Of a DNA stretch of 64,000 bases, positions 42,239-52,400 are shown in pieces. Below the pieces are notes generated by a model. It did not search any database. It had not been told where the DNA came from and saw nothing but the letters and a program-made list of their open reading frames with translations. Origin of the DNA: CAWDMC01 sp963803295. GTDB lineage: Bacteria; Acidobacteriota; Terriglobia; UBA7540. Both the position numbers and the translations under genes were made by a program. Numbering within the stretch: the stretch's first letter is position 1; every line of letters starts with the position of its first letter. The stretch covers positions 124,001-188,000 of the forward strand of contig CAWDMC010000010.1 in assembly GCA_963803295.1 (NCBI GenBank), written 5' to 3'.

Positions 42239-43216
42239 CTACACGATCTCGCCGGCGTAGATCTTCATGATGTGCTGCAGGAACTCGACGGCATGATCGT
42301 GGGGCCTTTGGAACGAGTTCCGTCCGATGATGGAGCCAAAGCCGCCGCCATCACGAATAGCGCGCGCCTCGTCGAAGACGGCGTTGTCGTCGCTTTTGGC
42401 CGGACCACCCGAGAAGATCAGGATGCGGTGACCGTTGAAAGCGCTCTGGACCACGTGGCGAACGCGATCCGCCAGCGTCCCGATCGGCGTCTGGGACTTG
42501 TCGTAAACCTTCTTGGCTTCGGCCTGCTCGATATGATCGGTAGGCAGCTTCACCTTGAGGATGTGGGCGCCTAGCTGAGCGGCAATGTGCGCCGCGTAGG
42601 CGGCTACGTCGATAGCCGTCTCGCCTTCCTTGCTCAGACTTGTGCCGCGCGGGTACGACCAGACTACCACGGCCAGACCTACGCTCTTGGCTTCTTCGGC
42701 GATCTCACGCAACTCCATGTACATGTCCTGGGCTGACGCCGATCCCGGATAAATCGTGAACCCGATAGCCACACAGCCGAGACGCAGCGCGTCCGACACG
42801 CTGGCTGTAACCGCAGAACTGGGATCCTTGGTAGAACGGAGCGAGTCATTGTTGTTCGCTTTGAGGATCAGCGGGATCTCGCCGGCATGACGCGCAGCCG
42901 CCGCTTCGATGAATCCGAGGGGCGCGGCGTAGGCGTTGCAGCCGGCCTCAATGGCCAGACGGAAGTGGTAATCGGGATCGTAGCCAGCCGGGTTCACCGC
43001 GAAGCTGCGGGCCGGTCCATGCTCAAAGCCCTGGTCAACGGGCAGGATCACCAGCTTGCCGGTGCCCGCCAGATATCCATGCGTCAAAAGCCGCGCGATA
43101 TTGGCCTTGGTGCCCGGGTTATCGCTCTCATACCAGCTCAGAATCTCACGGACGCGGTCGGTGTACACGCCAGACGTTGACGGTCGCGTCAATGGAAGTG
43201 TCTCGACTGTTGCCAT
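42239..43216 (-). CDS. Class I fructose-bisphosphate aldolase, DhnA/FbaB type
   Basis: A 325-residue TIM-barrel aldolase of the archaeal/FbaB type. It has VILPVDQGFEHGP at the start, the Schiff-base lysine region AHILKVKLPTDH (K221 or K223) and the phosphate-binding ends IFSGGPAKSDD and GSIIGRNSFQRP. It cleaves fructose-1,6-bisphosphate to triose phosphates in glycolysis, or builds it in gluconeogenesis. The Shine-Dalgarno AGGAGG lies 9 nt before the ATG. It is away from the gap-pgk-tpiA run but belongs to the same pathway. Confidence 0.94.
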   Translation of the reverse strand: MATVETLPLTRPSTSGVYTDRVREILSWYESDNPGTKANIARLLTHGYLAGTGKLVILPVDQGFEHGPARSFAVNPAGYDPDYHFRLAIEAGCNAYAAPLGFIEAAAARHAGEIPLILKANNNDSLRSTKDPSSAVTASVSDALRLGCVAIGFTIYPGSASAQDMYMELREIAEEAKSVGLAVVVWSYPRGTSLSKEGETAIDVAAYAAHIAAQLGAHILKVKLPTDHIEQAEAKKVYDKSQTPIGTLADRVRHVVQSAFNGHRILIFSGGPAKSDDNAVFDEARAIRDGGGFGSIIGRNSFQRPHDHAVEFLQHIMKIYAGEIV

Positions 43217-43408
43217 AAAAAAATGCCTCCTGGTTATTCAACTAACAGATGCCTATCTTATCATAGAGCCGCGTCGGGCCTCTACTAAGGCCGTCGGCAG
43301 CCGCCATCGCTATACCACCATCTCTAATCCCAGTCCTCTTCTTCCTTCTAATGTTCGCCGGAGCCCGCCTCTAGCTGCAGTGACCACCGTCACACCGGCA
43401 CAAATTGA

Positions 43409-44353
43409 TTAAAAGTTCCGGGATTTCAGGAACTCGCGGACGACATCCTCAATCTGGCGGTGGCGGCCATCAACCTCATAGTTGAGCCGACGCATGTCGC
43501 TTCCGCTAATCCTTCCGGCGAGCTTGCTAAGTGTTTGCAGGACTTCAGGTTGGCGTTCGGCCGTCGCCTGCCGGATTATCGGCACGGCTTGGTAGGGTGG
43601 AAAGTAGTGCCGATCATCTTCTAGGACTACAAGATCCTGAGCCGAAAGGAGTCCGTCAGTAGCACTACCCGCAACCAGATCCACTTGCCTGGATAGCAGA
43701 GCACGGTAAAGCAATCCGAGGTCCATGATCCGAGGAGGGCCCGCGAAACGCAGGCCATAGGTCCGGGTGAATCCCTTGTAGCCATCCGGTCGCTCCATGA
43801 ACTCATAGCCGAATCCGGCTTGCCAACTGCTCGCCTGAGGCGCGGCATCGGAAATCGTGCGCAGGTGAAGCCGCCGCGCATCCTCCCCGCGGACCACGAT
43901 GGCAAAGGTATTGTCAAAGCCCAGCGGCTCGGCAACCACCAGGTGAAAACGATCGCGGTAGGCTGTCTTCACGCGGTTGTAGACTGCCTCCGCGCCTCCG
44001 CCTGTAGGTTCTTTGAGGACCGCCGCCAGCGCCGTACCGGTGTATTCAACGTACATGTCGATCCGCCCGGCGAGGATTGCCTGTTGGCAAATGTAAGTCC
44101 CGGCCAGATAGAATCTGCGCTCGACCGGCAAATGGGTCTTCTGCTCAAAATACTGCGCCAGTATTTCACCGAGCATCGCCTGCTCGGTGAAGTTCTTCGA
44201 GCCGATGATGAGGCGATCTTGGCGAGGTGGTCCGCAGGAAATGGTAAGCAGTAAGCAGAAGGCGAAAAGCAATGGGCAGCGGGCAAGCATCGATCGCCGG
44301 ATGTGGGGGCCATCTCGGTGCCCAGTCCTGTTAGGTTTTCGCTTCATCCTCAA
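43409..44353 (-). CDS. OpuC/OsmF-like substrate-binding lipoprotein
   Basis: A 314-residue binding protein with a lipoprotein signal (LLFAFCLLLTISC, cleavage before the cysteine). The mature part starts DRLIIGSKNFTEQAMLGEILAQYFE, the hallmark of quaternary-amine binding proteins, followed by IDMYVEYTGTALAAVL and LVAGSATDGLL. It binds its ligand outside the membrane for the permease and ATPase genes upstream on the same strand. The start may be TTG 44353, ATG 44347 or ATG 44290; the last puts the signal at the very N-terminus. The ligand could be betaine, choline or, given the egt genes next door, ergothioneine. Confidence 0.9.
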   Translation of the reverse strand: MRMKRKPNRTGHRDGPHIRRSMLARCPLLFAFCLLLTISCGPPRQDRLIIGSKNFTEQAMLGEILAQYFEQKTHLPVERRFYLAGTYICQQAILAGRIDMYVEYTGTALAAVLKEPTGGGAEAVYNRVKTAYRDRFHLVVAEPLGFDNTFAIVVRGEDARRLHLRTISDAAPQASSWQAGFGYEFMERPDGYKGFTRTYGLRFAGPPRIMDLGLLYRALLSRQVDLVAGSATDGLLSAQDLVVLEDDRHYFPPYQAVPIIRQATAERQPEVLQTLSKLAGRISGSDMRRLNYEVDGRHRQIEDVVREFLKSRNF

Positions 44354-44364
44354 ACTATTGACTG

Positions 44365-45000
44365 CTATTGCCGCACCCGCAACCGCCGTTCCAGAAGACC
44401 GAGCCCAAAATCGGCGAGAAGAGCCAGCAGAGCCGCGGGAATCGCGCCGGCGAGGATCAGGTCATTGTTCACCATGGAAAGACCGCGGAAGATGAGCTCA
44501 CCCAACCCGCCTGCGCCAATCGCGGCGGCGATCGTTGCCACACCCACTGAGATCACGGTCGCCACCCGAATCCCGGCGATGATCACGCCGAGCGCCAGCG
44601 GCAGTTGCACCTGCCATAACAGCTCGCGGTCGCTCATGCCCATCCCGCGCCCGGCCTCGACCACCGCCGGATCGACCCCGGTGATGCCAGTGTGGGTATT
44701 GCGGATAATCGGTAGCAGCGCGTAGAGGGTCAGTGCCAGAACCGCCAGGCGGCCGGCGCGCTCGCCCAGCCAGGGCAGCGGCAGCAGCAATCCAAAAAGG
44801 GCAAGACTCGGAATGGTCTGCATGATATTGGCGCCGCCCAGCACCGGCCTCGAGAGTACGGGCTGGCGCGTAACCAGAATGCCCAGCGGGATGCCGATTG
44901 CTGCTGCCAATACCGTGGAAACGGCGACCATCCACAGGTGCTCCAGGGTGAGCTCGGCGACCTGGGTATGATTCTCGATGAAGAAGTGGAGAAGACTCAA
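44365..45000 (-). CDS. OpuC-like ABC transporter permease
   Basis: A 211-residue inner-membrane permease with five or six hydrophobic segments. It carries the coupling-loop motif EAGRGMGMSDRELLWQVQLPLALGVIIAGIRVATVISVGVATIAAAIGAGGLG of ProW/OpuCB proteins. It should form the translocation path as a homodimer. It lies 38 nt after the ATPase gene and 11 nt before the binding-protein gene, in one operon. Confidence 0.93.
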   Translation of the reverse strand: MSLLHFFIENHTQVAELTLEHLWMVAVSTVLAAAIGIPLGILVTRQPVLSRPVLGGANIMQTIPSLALFGLLLPLPWLGERAGRLAVLALTLYALLPIIRNTHTGITGVDPAVVEAGRGMGMSDRELLWQVQLPLALGVIIAGIRVATVISVGVATIAAAIGAGGLGELIFRGLSMVNNDLILAGAIPAALLALLADFGLGLLERRLRVRQ

Positions 45001-45038
45001 GGACTGCTCCCGTAAACAGGCGCGCTGCGGTGGAATCG

Positions 45039-45890
45039 CTAGGACTGCCCCGCGCCCAGGCTTCGGACTTCGGAGTTCAACCTAAGCACTCGAGAGGCAC
45101 GCTCGTTCTGGGCATGGAACGCGCGAAGATACTCCGCGACCACGGGGTCGCTGGACTGGAGGAACTGCTCAGGAGTCCAAATTCCCATCAGGCGCCCTGC
45201 TGCGAACAAGCCGATGCGAGTAGCCAGTAGCAAAGCTTCGCGAACGTCGTGAGTCACGAAGAGGACGGTCTTCCGGAGGCGCGCCTCGAGCCGCAGGAAT
45301 TCGGCCTGGATTTCCCCCCGAGTGATCGGATCGAGAGCCCCAAAGGGTTCATCCATCAGCAAGATGGGTGGATCGGACGCTAAAGCACGGGCCACTCCCA
45401 CGCGCTGGCGTTGACCGCCCGAAAGTTCGCGGGGATAGCGCGACTTGAGATTCACCTCAAGGCCCACTAGGTCCATGAGCTCGGTGGTTGTGGCTTCGAT
45501 GCGCTCGCGAGGCCACCCTTCTAAACTTGGGACCAGGGCGATGTTGCGCTCCACCGTGAAGTGCGGGAAGAGACCCGTCTCCTGAATCACATAACCGATG
45601 GAACGTCGCAGCCGAATGGCATTCCAGGACGTGGTAGGCCGACCCTCCACGAGCACCTGGCCCTCCGTCGGTTCGAGCAGGCGGTTTACCAGCTTGAGAG
45701 TGGTGGTCTTGCCCGAGCCGCTCCTCCCCAGGAGCACTAGGGTTTCCCCTCGCCGCACTGCGAAGTCGAGTCCCGACACCAGAGGACGCGTCTTTTCTCC
45801 GGATTCCGGGTCCCGCCGAGCGCCGCCGCCGCCCAGACGGTACCCGGCTCCTTGAAATTCGACAATCGCAGCTTCTTCAGGCGCAGGCAT
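45039..45890 (-). CDS. OpuC-like ABC transporter ATP-binding protein
   Basis: A 283-residue ATPase. The Walker A motif is GRSGSGKT (55-62), signature LSGGQ (156-160) and Walker B ILLMDEP (176-182), followed by FGALDPITRGEIQ, the D-loop form of quaternary-amine importers. It lacks the C-terminal CBS pair found in osmotic-stress-gated OpuCA/ProV proteins, so ionic-strength gating is less likely. It is the first gene of the transporter operon and is divergent from egtB. Confidence 0.93.
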   Translation of the reverse strand: MPAPEEAAIVEFQGAGYRLGGGGARRDPESGEKTRPLVSGLDFAVRRGETLVLLGRSGSGKTTTLKLVNRLLEPTEGQVLVEGRPTTSWNAIRLRRSIGYVIQETGLFPHFTVERNIALVPSLEGWPRERIEATTTELMDLVGLEVNLKSRYPRELSGGQRQRVGVARALASDPPILLMDEPFGALDPITRGEIQAEFLRLEARLRKTVLFVTHDVREALLLATRIGLFAAGRLMGIWTPEQFLQSSDPVVAEYLRAFHAQNERASRVLRLNSEVRSLGAGQS

Positions 45891-46066
45891 AAGTGCCGAA
45901 CCTCAAAGCCTATTTGCTTGCCCTAGCCCAAGCCACTCGAAAATTCGGGCAAGTGCTAACTGGCCGAGCCTCTGGGCAAAGGCACTGCATCTAAGGCGAT
46001 GTACCGAAAATACCATGATACCGAGTTGCGGCGCCCGTGCAAATCTCCGGGCGTAAGGAGGTTTAG

Positions 46067-47434
46067 ATGCCGCTGCTAGAGAGCGATACCGGTCTTCAGC
46101 ATCAGCTTGTTACGCGCTGGTTGGATGCGAGCACTCGCACCGACGATCTTTTTGACACGATCGCCCCGGAGGCGCTCTATGATCGTCCGATTCCAGAACG
46201 CCATCGCATCATCTTTTACCTTGGGCATCTTGAGGCATTTGATTGGAATCTGCTTGCCCCAGTGCTCGGCCTCAAATCTGTGAATCCTGACTTCGATAAG
46301 CTATTCGCCTTTGGCATTGACCCGGTGGGCGGCGGGCTGCCGGCCGATCAGGCGTCTGACTGGCCGCTGCTAGCCGAGGCTCGGCGCTACAACCGAACTG
46401 TACGCCTGGCGCTGGAAGCCGGCGTGGAACGTGTTGATACGGCGGCGGATTCCCCCCTTAGCGACGGTGTGCTTCTCAATGTCGCCATCGAACATCGGCT
46501 GATGCACGCCGAGACTCTCACCTACATGATGCACCAGCTTCCGTTCGCACGAAAGCTCGCGCCGCCCTTGCTGTCCGCTCCCGAAGCTCCGGCTACGGTT
46601 CACGGCATTGTGGAAATTCCGGCCGGCACAGCGATGCTCGGTCTTCCGCGTTTGAGACCGGGTTGGCGCGCTTCGACAAATCACGGCGCTGGTGGAAACG
46701 GGAGCAACGGCTTTGGCTGGGACAACGAGTTCGAAGCGCAGGAAGTGCGGGTTCCGGCCTTCTCGATCGATACCTATAAGGTGACGAACGGCCGTTACCT
46801 GGAATTTGTGCGAGCCGGAGGCTACAGCGAACCCCGGCTGTGGTCGAGCGAGGACTGGGAATGGATCCGCAGGTCTGGCATCAAGCACCCCATCTTCTGG
46901 ATAGAGCGCAACGGTGCATGGTTCTACCGCACCATGTTTGCCGAGGTGCGACTGCCCAAGGAGTGGCCCGTTTACGTGAGCCACGCAGAGGCCTCTGCGT
47001 TCGCGCGCTGGGCTGATAAGAAGCTGCCCACTGAGGCCCAGTTCCATCGGGCCGCTTACGCCGGTCGCAAGGGCTCCGAACCCAAGTACCCGTGGGGGAA
47101 CCAGGCGCCCGAACGCGCCCGCGGCAACTTTGATTTCTACAACTGGGATCCTACGGCGGTGGAGGCGCATCCAGCCGGACGTAGCGCGTTCGGCGTGGCG
47201 GACCTGGTCGGTAATGGTTGGGAGTGGACCTCAAGCCTGTTCGCGCCATTCCCCGGTTTCGAACCTTTCCCTTTCTACGAGGGCTATTCAGCTAATTTCT
47301 TCGACGGCAAGCATTATGTTATGAAGGGCGGATCGCCACGGACAGCCGCTTGCATGTTGCGAAAGTCGTTCCGCAACTGGTTTCAGCCGCATTACCAGTA
47401 TATTTATGCCGGATTCCGCTGTGTGAGCGAGTGA
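46067..47434 (+). CDS. egtB: Ergothioneine biosynthesis sulfoxide synthase-like protein EgtB
   Basis: EgtB is a non-haem iron enzyme joining hercynine to a thiol donor with oxygen. The 455-residue product has the N-terminal DinB-like domain with the three iron-ligand histidines (H54 in YLGHLEAF, H143 and H147 in EHRLMHAET) and a C-terminal formylglycine-enzyme-like domain (VEIPAGTAMLG, KVTNGRYLEF, AGFRCVSE). GGAGG lies a few bases before the ATG. egtD follows on the same strand. No egtA or egtC is nearby, so the thiol donor may be cysteine rather than gamma-glutamylcysteine, or those genes lie elsewhere. Confidence 0.9.
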   Translation: MPLLESDTGLQHQLVTRWLDASTRTDDLFDTIAPEALYDRPIPERHRIIFYLGHLEAFDWNLLAPVLGLKSVNPDFDKLFAFGIDPVGGGLPADQASDWPLLAEARRYNRTVRLALEAGVERVDTAADSPLSDGVLLNVAIEHRLMHAETLTYMMHQLPFARKLAPPLLSAPEAPATVHGIVEIPAGTAMLGLPRLRPGWRASTNHGAGGNGSNGFGWDNEFEAQEVRVPAFSIDTYKVTNGRYLEFVRAGGYSEPRLWSSEDWEWIRRSGIKHPIFWIERNGAWFYRTMFAEVRLPKEWPVYVSHAEASAFARWADKKLPTEAQFHRAAYAGRKGSEPKYPWGNQAPERARGNFDFYNWDPTAVEAHPAGRSAFGVADLVGNGWEWTSSLFAPFPGFEPFPFYEGYSANFFDGKHYVMKGGSPRTAACMLRKSFRNWFQPHYQYIYAGFRCVSE

Positions 47435-47573
47435 AGGAGGTATTTCAGTTACTCAGTGGGTCACTGCATTAGTGGATTAGTGTCCCAGCCTTTTTGGGAC
47501 TAAGGGTCTCGGCTATAAAGCAAGCTGACAACTGAAAGACTGACCGACTGAGGAACTGTTTCTTGGAGGATTC

Positions 47574-48539
47574 ATGCCCGCACCAGCCCTTGTTGCCGCT
47601 CCTGCCGTTCAATTCGCGGAAGATGTGCGAGCAGGTCTGAGGAAGTCGCAAAAGGAGCTTCCCTCGAAATATTTCTATGACGAGGTCGGATCGGCCCTCT
47701 TTGAGGTTATCTCAGTTTTGCCGGAATACGGACTCACTCGTGCCGACGCGCGCATCCTTGAGCGAAACGCCGAGGCAATCACGGCTCGCATTCCGGGGCC
47801 AGTGGTCGTAGCGGAGCTTGGGAGTGGCAGCGGTAAAAAGACACGCTGGATCCTGGAAGCGCTATGCAAGCGCCAACTAACCACCTATCATCCTATCGAA
47901 ATCTCGGCTGCCGCCCTCGAGATGTGTACCCGCGAGCTCGATTATTTCGAGTGCGTGGATATCGCCGGTCTCGAGCGCGAATATCTGGATGGTTTGCGCG
48001 AAGTCGCGAGACGACGCGAGGCCAGCCAGCACCTGCTGGTACTGTTCCTCGGAAGCTCGATCGGCAACTTTGAGCGCGAGCCGGGTGAACGGTTTCTGCG
48101 TTCTGTGCGAAACACGCTTCGCCCAGGCGACAGCCTGCTTCTCGGTACCGATCTGGTGAAACCTGTAGCCCGGATGATTCTGGCCTACGACGATCCCGCC
48201 GGAGTCACTGCCGCCTTCAATGTGAATCTTCTGGCACGGATCAACCGCGAACTCGATGGCGACTTCGTGCTGCCGCGATTCGAGCACGTCGCGTTATACA
48301 ACGCGAAGCATCGCCGTATCGAAATGCACCTCCGTTCCACTCGCGACCAGCTCGTCAACGTGCAAGCGGCGGGACTATCGGTGGAGTTCAAATGTGGCGA
48401 GACCATCTGGACGGAGAGTTCCCACAAGTACACCTTGGAAGAGCTGCCGGGAATGGCAGCAAGAACCGGGTTCCGCTTGGACGGCCAGTGGGTTGATGAG
48501 GAATGGCCCTTTGCCCAAAACCTGGTGTTCGCGGTTTGA
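47574..48539 (+). CDS. egtD: L-histidine N(alpha)-methyltransferase EgtD
   Basis: EgtD trimethylates histidine to hercynine with three S-adenosylmethionine, the first step of ergothioneine synthesis. The 321-residue product has KELPSKYFYDEVGSALFE, LPEYGLTRADARIL, the SAM motif VVAELGSGSGKKTRWIL, VLFLGSSIGNFE, YDDPAGVTAAFNVNLL and the final WVDEEWPFAQNLVF, all family hallmarks. GGAGG lies just before the ATG. It is 139 nt downstream of egtB and probably in the same transcript. Confidence 0.94.
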   Translation: MPAPALVAAPAVQFAEDVRAGLRKSQKELPSKYFYDEVGSALFEVISVLPEYGLTRADARILERNAEAITARIPGPVVVAELGSGSGKKTRWILEALCKRQLTTYHPIEISAAALEMCTRELDYFECVDIAGLEREYLDGLREVARRREASQHLLVLFLGSSIGNFEREPGERFLRSVRNTLRPGDSLLLGTDLVKPVARMILAYDDPAGVTAAFNVNLLARINRELDGDFVLPRFEHVALYNAKHRRIEMHLRSTRDQLVNVQAAGLSVEFKCGETIWTESSHKYTLEELPGMAARTGFRLDGQWVDEEWPFAQNLVFAV

Positions 48540-48555
48540 CAGACAATCGATTTGG

Positions 48556-48595
48556 CAGCGGAAAAGGTGCGGGATTCGAGCGGGATTCCAGCGGA
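48556..48595 (+). repeat. Short AT-poor repeat, copy 1
   Basis: The stretch beginning CAGCGGAAAAGGTGCGGG and continuing with GCGGGATTCCAGCGG lies 17 nt after egtD. A close relative, CAGCGGAAAACCTGCGGG with CAGCGGGATTTCAGCG, starts at 58763, after the sodium symporter gene. Both sit just downstream of a plus-strand gene. Confidence 0.45.
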
Positions 48596-48614
48596 GCCCT
48601 CTTAGCAAATGGGA

Positions 48615-48842
48615 TCAGGACTGCGCACTGAGGTTTAAGTCTTTAGGACCAGCGATCGCGTCGATGGCTTCATTTGTGGTCACAATGGCGCTGGCGTAGT
48701 TTGGGATATTGATGTCAAGAGCGGCGTGCATCTCTTCATCCGAGTAAATCAGCGGGCCGCGTCCTTCACCACCGTGACCTCGTAACCGCCCACCGGCATA
48801 ACAAGTCGTTACCTCCACACACGTGTGTGCGATGAATCCCAT
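48615..48842 (-). pseudogene. Remnant of an isochorismatase-like cysteine hydrolase
   Basis: Read on the minus strand the fragment gives GFIAHTCVEVTTCYA, which matches the cysteine-containing active-site segment of isochorismatase-family hydrolases, and later YSDEEMHAALDINIPNYASAIVTT, typical of the C-terminal end. The middle (RGHGGEGRGPL) is disturbed, and the N-terminal half is missing. It is a decayed gene end. Confidence 0.6.
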
Positions 48843-48876
48843 GACGATATGTCACTTTGGCCATGCCGCCTCTAAT

Positions 48877-49140
48877 CTACGCGGTAGCGCAAATCGATAA
48901 CCAAATCCGTGATTGCCACGGCTGCAGCGCCTGCGAGAGGTCGGCGGCCAACGCGTAGGTCGTGTCGCCGGCGACACGACCAGGCAACCCCGTCGTGATC
49001 TCCTGCAACAGCCAGCCGTTGCCGTCCGGATCATGGAACGAGGCGAACGAGCGGTAGCTGCGATGGTCGGCGTCCCGGCCGCTGACCCGGAGCCGCCCAA
49101 ACAGGTAGGTTCCGCCCGCGACCATTCCTGGAGAAGCCAA
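48877..49140 (-). pseudogene. Remnant of a VOC/glyoxalase-family gene
   Basis: The minus-strand frame contains RVSGRDADHRSYRSFASFHDPDGNGWLLQEITTGLPGR, the recognisable C-terminal half of a glyoxalase-fold (VOC) protein. The DPDGNGW motif includes the usual metal-side glutamate in LQEITT. The N-terminal half is absent. It lies next to the hydrolase remnant, so this interval looks like a zone of gene loss. Confidence 0.6.
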
Positions 49141-49489
49141 AAGAGACGAGGTGGGATGCGGACTTAAGTGCTATACAGGTTTCGAGAAGGACCACTGGAC
49201 AACCGGTGCCGATCATGGCAGGATGACTCCATCCAACGTAATCGGAGGTCTGCCAGAGCCTGCGGTTATGGCGTCCCATCCTCAGCCGAAAAGATGACTC
49301 CCTGGCGTTGCTTTGATGCTGTGGATTAATGTTCGCACGTCTGGTTTGTTGCTCGGGTCAGCGATGGCTTCCCTCGGGAACATCCCGCGCCTTCACCGTT
49401 TCATGGCGTCAGTTTGTTCGCTTAGTTCAGCGGCTTACGGCTGGCGTCCCCCACCTCAATTCTGACCTAGTCTTTGTCAGGAGATTCGA
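49141..49489. other. Intergenic region
   Basis: About 350 bases with no coding signal that I can support. It separates the two gene remnants from the frameshifted DUF1549/DUF1553 gene. Confidence 0.4.
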
Positions 49490-52400
49490 ATGCTCTTCCA
49501 GTTGCTAGTAGCTTCGGCCCTTGCGGTCCCGGCCGGGGCGCAGAATGCAGCGATCGATCATTTCGAGAAGAATATTCGGCCCGTGTTGGTGTCCCGTTGT
49601 TATGCGTGCCATAGCAAGTCGGCCGCGGTGCCGCAGGGCGGGCTGCTGCTCGATTCGATCGCAGGGGATCAGACGGGCGGAAACGCGGCCCTGTGATCCA
49701 ACCGGGCGATCCGGAGCACAGCCTTCTGATTCGTGCGATCCGCCGCACGGATAAGAAACTTAAGATGCCACCGGGTGAGCCGCTTCCTCCGGAGGTCGTA
49801 GCCGAGTTTGAGCTTTGGATTCGTGAGGGCGCGCCACTTCCGGCTGATCCATCGACGATCGAGAAGAAACAGCAGCCTTAGCTGTGGTCTTTGAAAAAAC
49901 CACAGTTGCCGCCGTTACCTGCCGTCGCGGACCAAGGCTGGGTCCACAACGATATCGATCGGTTCATTCTGAGCCGCCTGGAAGCCAGCCATCTCGCGGC
50001 CGTCGCCCGAGGCCGACAAGCGAACCCTGATCCGCCGGGCGACATACGATTTGACCGGCTTGCCGCCGACGGCACAAGAGGTCGACCAGTTCGTCGCTGA
50101 TACCTCACCGCATGCTTATGAACGGCTGATCGATCGGCTGCTGGCCTCGCCGCACTATGGCGAGCGCTGGGGACGCCACTGGCTGGACGTCGCGCGCTAC
50201 GCAGATTCGGTCAACGACTCGGTCAACGCCGGACAGCGCTATCCATGGTCTTACACGTACCGCGATTGGGTGATCCGCGCGCTGAACGAGGATCTTCCGT
50301 ACGATCGGTTCGTGCTGTACCAACTCGCCGCCGACCGCGTACCCGAACGCGGAGCCGCGGCATCTGGCCGCGCTCGGCTTCCTGAGTCTCGGGCGCGAGT
50401 TCCCGAAGAGTTATCCCGAGACCGTGGACGATCGCATCGATGCGGTTTCGCGAGGCTTTCTTGGGCTGACGGTGGCGTGCGCACGCTGCCACGATCATAA
50501 GTACGATCCGATTCCACAACGGATTACTACTCGCTCTACTCGATCTTGTCGAACATTCGAGAGCCAAAAGAACTGCCGCTGCTGGTGAAATCCGGCGGAC
50601 TCTCGCGCAAAGCAGGCTGTCTACCAGAAACGTCTCGACCGTATTCGAGCAGGTCTATGCAGGAGTACCGCGTTCGCGGCGACATGCGGAGATGGTGGCG
50701 TTCTTCAAAACGCAAACTGCCGACTACATGGTTGCGGCGCACGATGCCGAAGGCTTGAGCAACCCCGAGATCGAAGAACTGGTGCGCGACCGCCAGTTGA
50801 ATCTGCACGTACTGGCTCGTTGGCGAAAGTGTCTCCGGAAATCGAAAGAGTCCGATGAACCGGTTTTCCGGCTGTGGCATGCGGCGCCGCGATTCCCGCG
50901 AAGGAATTCGCGGCGAGGTGGCCTGCGGTGCGCACAACCGTCAAGGGTGCCACGTTGCTCGAAGCAGAGGTGGCCGCAAAGCCGATCGGCTCGCTGCGGG
51001 ATCTCGCCGAGGCGTACGCGCAGTCCTCGAAAAGCACGATCGCGCCGAGCCTTTCGGCGAGCCGACGCCGAGCAGCTTCGTGCGGTTGTTCGCGGACCCA
51101 CATCGCCTGTCGATGTGCCGCTCGATGAGTTCGACCTGATCTACACCGAGGGCGACAGCAACAACACGCGCTCGATTCGCGTTCGCTACAACGACATGCT
51201 GGCGCAAGCCGCGTATGACGGTGCGCAGCCGCGCGCGATGGCCGTCGAAGATGTGCCCGAATCCTGTCCCGGCTCACGTATTTCTTCGCGGCAATCCCAA
51301 CAATCCCGGGCGCTTTGGCGCCGCCGCATTTCCTCTCCTGTCTCGGCGGCGGCGACAACAAAGTGTTTCGGGACGGAAGCGGGCGGCTGGAATTGGCGCG
51401 TGCCATCATCGATCCCGAAAATCCGCTGACGGCGCGCGTCATCGTGAATCGCGTCTGGATGCATCACTTCGGTTTCGGCCTGGTGCGCACGCCGAGCGAC
51501 TTCGGCTTCCGCGGCGATCCGCCGACGCATCCCGAACTGCTCGACTACCTCGCGGTGAAGTTCGTGCAGTCTGGCTGGTCGCTCAAGAAGCTGCATCGCC
51601 TCATCATGACCTCCGCTGCTTACCGGCAGGCGAGCGCCGACAACGAGGCTGGCGCGCAAGGTCGATCCCGAGAATCAACTGCTGTGGCGGATGAACCGGC
51701 AGCGGCTGGAAATCGAGAGCGTGCGCGACTCGATGCTGGCCGCGGCAGGCCGCCTCGATCTTACCGCGGGCGGTGTGCCGTTCTCGCTGACGGCGCAGCC
51801 CTCGGTGCCGCGGCGGTCGGTGTACGGCTTCATCGAGCGCGGGCGAATTCCGCAATCTGCTGAGCGCGTTTGATTTTGCCTCGCCGGATCAGCACGCGCC
51901 GATGCGCTTCGTCACCACGGTGCCGCAGCAGGCGCTGTTCTTTCTGAACAGCCCGTTCGTCGCGGAGCAGTGCCCGCCATCTGGTGGCGCGCCCGAGGTT
52001 TGCCGCGGCTCCACGCCTCTCGCAGAAGATCCGTCAGCTCTACCGTTCGATGTTTGGCCGCGAACCCGCGAAGTCGGAGATGGACGCCGGCCTGAAGTTC
52101 CTTCTGCAGGGTGCGGAACCCGGCGCTGGACACGGCTTCGGCTTCGCCCTGGCAGTACGGCACGGGCGAATTTCGCGCGGCTGGGGATACCGGTCGCGTC
52201 GAGTCGTTCACGCCGTTCACCGTGTTCGTATCCGACCGCTGGCAGGGCGGCTCGGTATTGCCCGCATCGCACTTCGGCAAGGCGGTGCTTCGGGCGGCGG
52301 GCGGCGAACCCGGCGAGCAGCCGGATCAGGCCGTTGTCCGGCGCTGGGTAAGCCCGGTCTCCGGAACGCTGGAGCATCGAGGGCACGCTGCGGCACGGGC

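Noticed and set aside
50051..50500. Separate small genes within 49.5-53 kb
   Set aside because: Each open piece matches a consecutive part of one DUF1549/DUF1553 protein, so they are fragments of a single frameshifted gene.
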